Assembly (NCBI GenBank): GCA_003661605.2
Contig: QMWL02000037.1
Location: forward strand, 1-6,779
DNA: 6,779 nt
Direction: 5' to 3'
DNA from: an archaeon
Lineage (GTDB): Archaea > Thermoproteota > QMWL01
Shown: positions 1-5,495 of the stretch, one piece after another
How the letters are laid out: each line of letters begins with the position of its first letter
Position numbering within the stretch: the stretch's first letter is position 1
The notes under the pieces: generated by a model
What the model was told of the DNA's origin: nothing
Databases searched by the model: none
What the model saw: only the letters and a program-made list of their open reading frames with translations
Translations under genes and position numbers: made by a program

Positions 1-1190
1 CTAGAGGCATTAAGTATGCGAGGATTCTCTTTTGCCGCTCTGGTCATCGAGTTCAAGATTGCACGCCAACGTTTAAGCTTCTCATCCAATTTATCCAGTT
101 CCTTAAATACTTCGTCAGGAAGCATCATTCCTCCAGGAAGGTAGCTAAGTAGCTTTGTCAAAGGTCCCATGCGTCGCACCTGCTCAAGCCTAGATACTAG
201 TTCCTCGAGTGTAATCTTCCCTCGTAGCATGCGCCTTGCCTCTCTAGAGGTTACCTGAAGCTGTGCCTGCTTCACACGCTCTAGGAGTCCCTCCAGGTCT
301 CCAAGCCCGAGAAGCCGTGCAACAAACCTTGAGGGAACGAATTCCTCGAAGTCGTCCACTTTTTCACCTGTCCCCAAGAACGCTACACGTGCTCCAGTAG
401 CAGCGATAGCGGAGAGCGCCCCTCCTCCCTTTGCAGTTCCATCCATTTTGGTTAATATGATGAATCCTACAGGTGCTATCTGGTGAAATGCAGCAGCGAG
501 AGGACCCGCTTGCTGTCCCATATCTGCACTAATCACTAATCCTACGCAATCAGGATTCAATTTCTTGTACAATAAACGCATCTCCTGCATTAAAGCATCC
601 TCTTTCTTGTGTCTACCTGCAGTATCAACAACTATGATATCGTACTTCCGTTTTCTGAAGAACTCAACTCCTTCCTTTGCTACACGCAATGCGTCCGAAG
701 CCGTAGGGTCTCCATAGACCTCTATGTGATACGGTTTCGCGTATTGTACCAGTTGCTGGTAAGCACCAGGTCTGTAGGTATCAGCGCACACAACCCCCGC
801 TCTAAGACCTCTCTTCGAAAACCAGCGAGCTAGTTTAACAGCACTCACAGTCTTACCCGATCCTTGTATACCCACGAGAAGCAAGACATGCCCTCGCCCA
901 GGAGATATTGATATACGATATCTGTCTTTACCAAGTAGATTGGTTAGTTCTTCATATACAACATATATCACATGGTCTCTCAAGGAGACCCCTGGCGGAG
1001 GTGGTTTTTTGAGAACACGCTCTCGTATTCTATTGGATAGATCAAGGACTAACTTAACATCAACATCAGCGACAATTAGTGCTTTTTGTATATCTTTAAC
1101 AAATTCTGCGACAGCAGCCTCGTCCACGATAGGTCTCCTAAGTAATCGCTTGATGGCATCTCTGAGTTTCGCACTTAATCCTTTCTCCAC
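1..1190 (-). CDS. srp54: Signal recognition particle GTPase SRP54 (3' end cut by window edge)
   Basis: This is the SRP GTPase that binds signal sequences on nascent chains, docks with the receptor FtsY and delivers ribosomes to the membrane. My translation of the reverse strand gives 396 residues before the left edge. Residues 1-90 form the helical N domain. The G domain follows: P-loop GIQGSGKT (107-114), DTYRPGAYQQL (137-147), DTAGRH (189-194), TKMDGTAKGGGALSA (247-261) and GTGEKVDDFEEF (273-284). From about residue 315 the methionine-rich M domain begins (RRMGPLTKLLSYLPGGMM). The window ends at NPRILNAS, just before the expected SRP-RNA-binding segment, so about 40-60 C-terminal residues are missing. 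GTG at 1188-1190 is chosen because an in-frame TAA lies 9 bases upstream with no ATG between. The gene is divergent from dph6 across 36 bases. Several conserved G-domain residues differ from consensus (see findings), but the family assignment is secure. Confidence 0.96.
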   Translation of the reverse strand, partial: MEKGLSAKLRDAIKRLLRRPIVDEAAVAEFVKDIQKALIVADVDVKLVLDLSNRIRERVLKKPPPPGVSLRDHVIYVVYEELTNLLGKDRYRISISPGRGHVLLLVGIQGSGKTVSAVKLARWFSKRGLRAGVVCADTYRPGAYQQLVQYAKPYHIEVYGDPTASDALRVAKEGVEFFRKRKYDIIVVDTAGRHKKEDALMQEMRLLYKKLNPDCVGLVISADMGQQAGPLAAAFHQIAPVGFIILTKMDGTAKGGGALSAIAATGARVAFLGTGEKVDDFEEFVPSRFVARLLGLGDLEGLLERVKQAQLQVTSREARRMLRGKITLEELVSRLEQVRRMGPLTKLLSYLPGGMMLPDEVFKELDKLDEKLKRWRAILNSMTRAAKENPRILNAS

Positions 1191-1211
1191 GCGTAATGCT
1201 TAGCTACGCCG

Positions 1212-1220
1212 TTTATTTAT
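1212..1220 (-). promoter_or_regulatory. Probable TATA box for srp54
   Basis: On the minus strand this reads ATAAATAAA. Its centre lies 26 bases upstream of the srp54 GTG, the spacing expected if transcription begins at or next to the start codon. It is the only strongly AT-rich element in the 36-base divergent spacer. Inference from sequence and spacing; no purine-rich BRE is obvious. Confidence 0.5.
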
Positions 1221-1226
1221 CTGCAT

Positions 1227-1913
1227 GTGCGTGCTGCGGCTCTAATCTCTGGGGGTAAGGACAGTCTCTATGCGCTCTTGCTCGCTTTGCGCAGAGGATT
1301 CACGGTTACAACCTTGGTCTTTGTTCAACCTCAACGAAGCAATAGCTACATGTTTCACTACCCTAATACTCACTTACTACCTCTACTCGCTAAGGCGATT
1401 GGAATACCCTTCATCTCAATTCCCGTCTCTGGTGAGAAGGAACGTGAGATCGACGAACTTGTGGAAAAGCTACGTGCGCAGAAAATCGCTGTAAACGTTT
1501 TGATCGCGGGTGCAATAGCTTCTCATTACCAGTATAAAAGGATCCTACGCATATGCTCTGAACTCAACCTGGAACCCTTTCTTCCTCTTTGGGGGAGAGA
1601 GCCCGCCTCCGTCCTTGTCGAGGAGGTACGGGCGGGACTCGTTGCTATAATAACCAGTGTGGCTGCCTGGGGTCTTGATCGGTCATGGCTGGGAAGAACG
1701 CTTAATGAAGACTCTGTGCGCGAATTACTGAAGATTTGCCGTAAACATGGTATTAATCCAGCGGGTGAAGGGGGAGAGTACGAAACTTTTGTTCTAGACA
1801 GTCCTCTTCATAAGGCGCGGATACGTATCAAGTCCGCACGCACGTTATGGCATTGTGGAGCGGGTGTTCTCCTGATTGATGAAGCGGAGTTAGTACCAAA
1901 ACCTAAGAAGTAG
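1227..1913 (+). CDS. dph6: Diphthine--ammonia ligase (Dph6), PP-loop ATP pyrophosphatase family
   Basis: Dph6 performs the last step of diphthamide synthesis, ATP-dependent amidation of diphthine on elongation factor 2. The 228-residue product is the usual length for single-domain archaeal members. It opens with the PP-loop ATP-binding motif SGGKDS at residues 8-13. Further family signatures are SYMFHYPN (40-47), GAIASHYQYKRI (95-106), LWGRE (121-125) and GEGGEYETFVLDSPLHKARI (180-199), the last being the typical Dph6 C-terminal motif. The GTG at 1227 is chosen because an in-frame TAA at 1194-1196 blocks extension and only CTG/CAT codons intervene; the overlapping ATG at 1225 is in another frame. 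No Shine-Dalgarno is present, so a leaderless or very short-leader transcript is likely, but no clear TATA box stands at the expected position near 1201. The PAC2 gene follows after 16 bases. The specific reaction is inferred from the family. Confidence 0.9.
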   Translation: MRAAALISGGKDSLYALLLALRRGFTVTTLVFVQPQRSNSYMFHYPNTHLLPLLAKAIGIPFISIPVSGEKEREIDELVEKLRAQKIAVNVLIAGAIASHYQYKRILRICSELNLEPFLPLWGREPASVLVEEVRAGLVAIITSVAAWGLDRSWLGRTLNEDSVRELLKICRKHGINPAGEGGEYETFVLDSPLHKARIRIKSARTLWHCGAGVLLIDEAELVPKPKK

Positions 1914-1929
1914 CTACGTACGACCTTAC

Positions 1930-2697
1930 GTGGCGACACTTCCCTTAGATATAGTACGTGTTCGCGAACAACCAGGTCTCACTATCGTTGAACGTCCCTA
2001 TATGGTTGTGGGTATTCCAGATGTAGGTCTTGCTGGCACGATTGCTGCAACGTTCATAGTTCGTAAACTGCAGCTTCCAATATCTGCGGAAATACTAGAC
2101 GATAGGCTTCCTCCAATAGCACTACTTCGAAGAGGTCTTCCTTACTCTCCTTACGCAATATATGGAAATGGAAACCCCTTTGTACTTGCACCAGAAACCG
2201 TGATTCCCGCCTCTCTAATACGTCCGTTTATTCGGGGAGTGATCATCTGGGCGCTCTCCCGAGGCGTCCGTTCCATATACGCCCTAGGCGGTATAGCAGA
2301 TGCTAACCGACCAAACGTAAAGGAACCGAGGGTCTTTGGTGTTGTATCTAGTTCACAAGGACTCGGTCTTCTCGAGGAACACGGCATTCGCGTAATCCCA
2401 GATGGTTACTTAGTAGGTCCCTATGCTGTTTTAGTACACGAAGCTCGTAACTATGGTATACACGTTGTTGTGCTCTTAGCTCAAGCGTACTACAACGTTC
2501 CAGATCCAGCAGCGGCAGCAGCGTTACTAAAGGTCCTCTCTTCAATGACCCGTTTGGAAATAGACGTTGGAGAACTCATCGAGCAAGGAGAGAAGATTCG
2601 CCTAGCTGCTAGAACGCTCATGCGACGTGCGGCAGCCGAACTAGAGCGAATGAAGAAAACCCACGAGCTAGAAGCACCTCCTTCTCTATACGTGTAA
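1930..2697 (+). CDS. PAC2 family protein, proteasome assembly chaperone/activator-like (PbaB-like)
   Basis: This 255-residue protein belongs to the archaeal PAC2 family, related to eukaryotic proteasome assembly chaperones and to archaeal PbaA/PbaB. The signature VGIPDVGLAGTIAATFIV occupies residues 27-44. It is followed by ILDDRLPPIALLRRG (55-69), the glycine-rich ALGGIAD (118-124), GVVSSSQGLGLLEEHGI (137-153) and PDGYLVGPYAVLVHEARNYGI (157-177). Residues 213-247 are charged and helical, probably a coiled coil. The last three residues, Leu253-Tyr254-Val255, form a hydrophobic-Tyr-any (HbYX) C-terminus, the motif by which proteasome activators insert into alpha-ring pockets; PbaB is known to work this way. 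Proteasome binding is therefore a reasonable inference, not shown directly. The start is GTG 1930, with no Shine-Dalgarno. The gene lies 16 bases after dph6 and its stop is 2 bases from the Hsp20 ATG, so co-transcription is likely. Confidence 0.85.
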   Translation: MATLPLDIVRVREQPGLTIVERPYMVVGIPDVGLAGTIAATFIVRKLQLPISAEILDDRLPPIALLRRGLPYSPYAIYGNGNPFVLAPETVIPASLIRPFIRGVIIWALSRGVRSIYALGGIADANRPNVKEPRVFGVVSSSQGLGLLEEHGIRVIPDGYLVGPYAVLVHEARNYGIHVVVLLAQAYYNVPDPAAAAALLKVLSSMTRLEIDVGELIEQGEKIRLAARTLMRRAAAELERMKKTHELEAPPSLYV

Positions 2698-2699
2698 GG

Positions 2700-3167
2700 A
2701 TGTCTGAGAACCTTCGACGCATGCTACGGAAGTTGCTTCACGAAATTCACCAGTTTGCGGAATATGCTGAAGAGGCTTTAGATCGGCTCGAGGAAGAAGT
2801 TGATCGTCTTATGGAACGGGCCTTCCTTAGGGAGGCCGAAGCCATAGCTCACGGTGAAGCAATTGAACCTCTGTATAACGTCTTAGTACAACCGGATGAA
2901 GTGCGTATACTCGTTGACATGCCCTTTGTAGACGAGAGATCGATTCGCATTTCCGCACACAAAAATATGATAGAAGTATACGGTGAAGCGCGAAGACCGT
3001 TCCATTTGTCAGAAATTAGTGAAAGGCTGACTGGCGTTTGTCGCTGCTACCGTGCTGCGATCGACCTCCCCGTCGATGTTGACACGCGATCTACCACACT
3101 ACGGTTAATCGCTGAAGGCTTGGTTGAAATCCGTGTAAAGCGTGTTAGGATCCAAAGACCCGCATAA
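2700..3167 (+). CDS. Small heat-shock protein, Hsp20/alpha-crystallin family
   Basis: The 155-residue product has an N-terminal charged helix (about residues 1-50, probable coiled coil) and a C-terminal alpha-crystallin fold (about 57-148). The crystallin fold is recognised from PLYNVLVQPDEVRILVDMPF (57-76), IEVYGEA (91-97), YRAAIDLPVDVDTRSTTLRL (117-136) and EGLVEIRVKR (139-148), the last being the degenerate equivalent of the family's A-x-x-x-n-G-v-L motif. A possible IxI-like oligomerisation motif, Val-Arg-Ile, is at 149-151. Such proteins hold unfolding proteins in an ATP-independent way in the cytoplasm. The acidic and basic N-terminal helix is unlike the usual proline- or Phe-rich sHsp N-terminus, so substrate handling may differ. 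The ATG lies 2 bases after the PAC2 stop, suggesting translational coupling. The last 23 bases overlap the 3' end of the opposing aIF5A gene. The divergent crystallin domain makes this a good but not certain family call. Confidence 0.78.
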   Translation: MSENLRRMLRKLLHEIHQFAEYAEEALDRLEEEVDRLMERAFLREAEAIAHGEAIEPLYNVLVQPDEVRILVDMPFVDERSIRISAHKNMIEVYGEARRPFHLSEISERLTGVCRCYRAAIDLPVDVDTRSTTLRLIAEGLVEIRVKRVRIQRPA

Positions 3168-3546
3168 TACCTCTCTTTCCTAGCGCGTGCCAAACTTCTA
3201 CTTCTACTTGCTCCTGAACTTTTTCTCGCAGTTCAGGGTCGCTAGGGAGCGGAACTTCATAGGTTTCGTAAGTTTCTAAATCCATTAATTGAACAAAATC
3301 TCCCATAATCGCCAAAACCTGTGCCTTTCTTTTTTCAATTACAGGAACCGCTACCTGAGTGTCTACTGGTGCTACTAGCGTATGCTTCGATCCGTCGAAC
3401 ACGCCTATGCCGACGACTCGTGCTTTTGCACTACCATGCTTCCCTGGCTTGCTCTTATCCACACTCACAACACGGCATACTTCGTCGTCCATCACAATGT
3501 ATTGACCCTCCTTGATGCTACCCAGATCTACGTAGCGGACCGACAT
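3145..3546 (-). CDS. Translation initiation/elongation factor 5A (aIF5A), hypusine-containing
   Basis: aIF5A binds the ribosome E site and promotes peptide-bond formation at stalling sequences. The 133-residue product matches family length. Residues 1-70 form the SH3-like domain, with the hypusination loop SKPGKHGSAKARV (32-44); Lys36 is the residue expected to be modified. Residues 71-133 are the OB-fold C-terminal domain. The ATG at 3544-3546 is the farthest possible start, since an in-frame TAG lies six bases upstream of it. No Shine-Dalgarno is seen, and a TATA-like element about 25 bases upstream suggests a leaderless mRNA. The gene is divergent from NAD kinase (35-base spacer) and convergent with the Hsp20 gene, overlapping it by 23 bases. 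No deoxyhypusine synthase gene is in the window. Confidence 0.96.
   Translation of the reverse strand: MSVRYVDLGSIKEGQYIVMDDEVCRVVSVDKSKPGKHGSAKARVVGIGVFDGSKHTLVAPVDTQVAVPVIEKRKAQVLAIMGDFVQLMDLETYETYEVPLPSDPELREKVQEQVEVEVWHALGKRGIMRVFGS
3326..3336 (+). terminator. Possible T-rich terminator for the dph6-PAC2-Hsp20 transcript
   Basis: A pyrimidine run TTTCTTTTTTC, including six consecutive Ts, lies about 160 bases beyond the Hsp20 stop on the plus strand. Archaeal RNA polymerase can terminate at such U-runs. It also encodes Lys/Glu/Arg codons of aIF5A on the other strand, which may be its only reason to exist. Weak inference. Confidence 0.2.
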
Positions 3547-3552
3547 CCTAAC

Positions 3553-3560
3553 CTATATTG
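3553..3560 (+). promoter_or_regulatory. Probable TATA box for NAD kinase
   Basis: The sequence CTATATTG is centred about 26 bases before the ATG at 3582. That spacing fits leaderless transcription from this ATG and argues against the upstream TTG codons (3558, 3561), which lie inside or beside the box. Inferred from spacing and AT content. Confidence 0.45.
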
Positions 3561-3566
3561 TTGCAT

Positions 3567-3575
3567 CATAAAAGG
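3567..3575 (-). promoter_or_regulatory. Probable TATA box for aIF5A
   Basis: The minus strand reads CCTTTTATG, centred about 25 bases upstream of the aIF5A ATG at 3546. It is the best TATA-like element on that strand within the divergent spacer. Inferred from spacing; there is no clear BRE. Confidence 0.42.
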
Positions 3576-3581
3576 GCAACG

Positions 3582-4412
3582 ATGCCGCCGCAAGCAGTAG
3601 GTGTGCTATATCGCCCTGATCACCCTGAGGCTCGTCGGCTAGCATACGATATCGCCGCTATGCTAAAAGCACATGGTGTTAGAGTGTTTTTCGACCCTGA
3701 ATCGCCGCCACCACCAGGGTTTCCATCCCTTACAGAAGTAAGCATATCGCCTGAGATGGTTATCGCGGTAGGCGGGGATGGAACTATTTTGCGTTGTTTG
3801 CGTCGTTATGATGTCCCAATACTTGCAGTAATGCTTGGACATAGGTGCTTATTAGGGGAGGTTGTGCCTGGGGAGGTCCGTGAAGCTGTTGAACGTCTGA
3901 TCGCGGACGACTATTATATCGAGGAGTTTCGAAAGCTTAGAGTACTTGTTGCTGAACAAAGCTTTCTCGCTGCAAATGAAGTAGTGATATGCTCTTCTAG
4001 ACACTTTCGGATGTTGTGGGCGGACGTTAAGCTCGGCGAACTGCGGTATCGCATTGCATCAGATGCTATCATCGTTGCGACATCTTTAGGATCTACTGCT
4101 CACGCACTTTCGGCAGGCGGTCCTGTCATATACCCTGATCTTGATTGCCTAGTGATTGTCGCTGTCTGCCCACTCGAAAAGACTCCTGCGCTAGTTATTC
4201 CCTCCAATCAAGAAATCGTGATAGATATCGATGGGCGAGATTACCCAGTTACCCTCATAGTTGACGGAGAAATTGTTTCCAGGGAGCTGCCTTCACATAC
4301 GGAGCTACGTATTCGGATGGCTAGAAAAACTAGCAAATTTGTGAGATTCAAAAGACCGCCATCACTTCGCCGAATTGGCCAAGCGCTTGTAACTCTATCA
4401 GCTCATCTCTAG
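3582..4412 (+). CDS. nadK: NAD kinase (ATP/polyphosphate NAD kinase family)
   Basis: NAD kinase phosphorylates NAD to NADP in the cytoplasm. From the ATG at 3582 the product is 276 residues, within the family range. The catalytic GGDGT motif is at 64-68 (Asp66), the Asn-Glu pair of the NAD site is at 132-133 (AANEVVI), and the second signature DAIIVATSLGSTAHALSAGG runs 161-180, in which GSTA and SAGGP match the family. VIPSNQEIVI (205-214) and IVDGE (226-230) support the C-terminal beta-sandwich. Two motifs are degenerate: the usual Asn-Leu-Gly-Arg-x-Gly-Phe-Leu is MLGHRCLLGEV (84-94), and the usual TPTGSTAY is TSLGSTAH. TTG codons at 3558 and 3561 could extend the protein by eight residues, but the homologous start (AVGVLYRP) and the promoter spacing favour 3582. 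The metallophosphoesterase gene follows 35 bases downstream on the same strand. Confidence 0.9.
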   Translation: MPPQAVGVLYRPDHPEARRLAYDIAAMLKAHGVRVFFDPESPPPPGFPSLTEVSISPEMVIAVGGDGTILRCLRRYDVPILAVMLGHRCLLGEVVPGEVREAVERLIADDYYIEEFRKLRVLVAEQSFLAANEVVICSSRHFRMLWADVKLGELRYRIASDAIIVATSLGSTAHALSAGGPVIYPDLDCLVIVAVCPLEKTPALVIPSNQEIVIDIDGRDYPVTLIVDGEIVSRELPSHTELRIRMARKTSKFVRFKRPPSLRRIGQALVTLSAHL

Positions 4413-4447
4413 CGTAAAACACTTACTTACTCGTCGAAACAGCACAG

Positions 4448-4954
4448 ATGACTGTAGTGCTCGCTGTATCCGATACTCACGACAGGGTTGAAAACATACA
4501 GGTCTTCACTACTATTGCAAAACAGCTTAACCCTACAGCCATCTTTCACGCTGGAGACTACGTTTCTCCATTTACAGCGGAGCCTTTCAGAACTATAGGA
4601 CCAAAGCTCTTCGGCGTATGGGGGAATAACGATGGTGACAAACCCGCGTTAAAACGCAAGTTTTCTGAAATCGGTGCGCGTATCGGGGGTTTTGTGCTCA
4701 TAACAACCATCGCCGGGAGAAGGATCTTCATCACCCACCACTTAGAAAATGATGTCTTAATTGATCTAGCAAATCGTGGTGCTTTTGATCTGATAATCAT
4801 CGGTCACACGCACCGAGCTAGGGTAGAGAAAGTGGGCAAAACTCTAGTGGTAAACCCTGGCACGCTTGCGGGATACGTGTCCGGAGAGACAACATATGCA
4901 GTGATTGACCTTGATAGGTTGGATGCGAGCGTCGAAACTCTATCAGGTAGCTAG
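4448..4954 (+). CDS. YfcE/MJ0936-like calcineurin-type metallophosphoesterase
   Basis: This 168-residue protein is a compact member of the YfcE/MJ0936 group of two-metal phosphodiesterases; the natural substrate is unknown for most members. All five metal-binding blocks are visible: SDTH (8-11; Asp9, His11), GD (36-37), GNND (59-62; Asn60), THH (96-98) and GHTH (119-122). NPGTLAG (136-142) is the family's usual NPGS-like C-terminal loop. No signal peptide or membrane segment is seen, so it should be cytoplasmic. The ATG at 4448 places SDTH eight residues from the start, as is typical. It lies 35 bases after NAD kinase with no clear promoter or Shine-Dalgarno, so it may be co-transcribed; a functional link is not established. 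Its TAG shares the bases CTAG (4951-4954) with the stop of the opposing oxidoreductase gamma gene. Confidence 0.9.
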   Translation: MTVVLAVSDTHDRVENIQVFTTIAKQLNPTAIFHAGDYVSPFTAEPFRTIGPKLFGVWGNNDGDKPALKRKFSEIGARIGGFVLITTIAGRRIFITHHLENDVLIDLANRGAFDLIIIGHTHRARVEKVGKTLVVNPGTLAGYVSGETTYAVIDLDRLDASVETLSGS

Positions 4955-5493
4955 TTAGTTTGACCAGATGCTAACTCGAAGCCTCTACGTAGTGCTCTCA
5001 GGTTTAGCTCCGCAATGCTTCCAGAAAATGCATCCTTAACAGCATCTTCGAGCATCTCGACTGTAAGCATTCTTGTTATAGCTGCGAAGGCTCCGAGCAT
5101 CACCATATTTGCTACGATGCGGTTGCCTAAACGCTCCGCTTCATCGGTAGCAGGTATTTTGTGCAAATTGATGGCTTTCTTCAATTCTGGATGGACAAGT
5201 CTGGGGTCGTAGATAACGGTACCTCCTTCCTTAACCTCCTCGATGTAGGCATCATAGGCCTCTTGCGACATTGCTATCAATACATCCGGCCTTGTGACAA
5301 GGGGGTAGTCGATTTCCTGACTTGATACAACTAGATCGCACTTACAACGCCCGCCTCGCGAAGCGGGTCCATACGATGGTATGCCAACAACATATAGACC
5401 GTTTTTTGCGAGAGCGCTTCCCAGTAAGACTCCTGCTTTTATAATACCTTGTCCCCCGAAGCCCGCAATTCGAATTTCAATTCGATCAATCAT
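4951..5493 (-). CDS. korC: 2-oxoacid:ferredoxin oxidoreductase, gamma subunit (KorC-like)
   Basis: This is the gamma subunit of a ferredoxin-dependent 2-oxoacid oxidoreductase, the small Rossmann-like subunit that in this enzyme class is associated with CoA binding. The 180-residue length is typical. Family motifs are GFGGQGIIKAG (11-21), SYGPASRGGRCKCDLVVS (40-57), where SYGP-x-x-RGG is diagnostic, and NRIVANMVMLGAF (124-136). The Cys-x-Cys at 50-52 is a small departure from the more usual ...RGGxxxC pattern. Its ATG lies 2 bases after the beta-subunit stop, so it is the last gene of the alpha-beta-gamma operon. Subunit context and the SPCP-type beta subunit suggest a 2-oxoglutarate (Kor) enzyme, but pyruvate or broad 2-oxoacid specificity is possible. 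Confidence 0.9.
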   Translation of the reverse strand: MIDRIEIRIAGFGGQGIIKAGVLLGSALAKNGLYVVGIPSYGPASRGGRCKCDLVVSSQEIDYPLVTRPDVLIAMSQEAYDAYIEEVKEGGTVIYDPRLVHPELKKAINLHKIPATDEAERLGNRIVANMVMLGAFAAITRMLTVEMLEDAVKDAFSGSIAELNLRALRRGFELASGQTN

Positions 5494-5495
5494 GT

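Noticed and set aside
609..1203. Two plus-strand open frames (609-833 and 940-1203)
   Set aside because: They lie antisense to srp54, whose full set of SRP GTPase motifs is in the minus frame; their translations resemble no family.
1201..1918. Repeated TAGCTACG upstream of both dph6 (1201-1208) and the PAC2 gene (1911-1918)
   Set aside because: Distances to the start codons differ (26 and 19 bases), the second copy includes the dph6 stop, and TAGCTA-type words recur elsewhere in the window; probably chance.
2151..2545. Minus-strand open frames inside the PAC2 gene
   Set aside because: Shadows of a well-supported plus-strand gene, with no recognisable motifs.
3558..3581. TTG codons as start of NAD kinase
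   Set aside because: They would add eight non-homologous residues and sit on or next to the likely TATA box; ATG 3582 fits both the homologous start and leaderless spacing.
3321..3600. Two plus-strand open frames across aIF5A
   Set aside because: Antisense to aIF5A, and one also covers its promoter and the NAD kinase start; composition is not protein-like.
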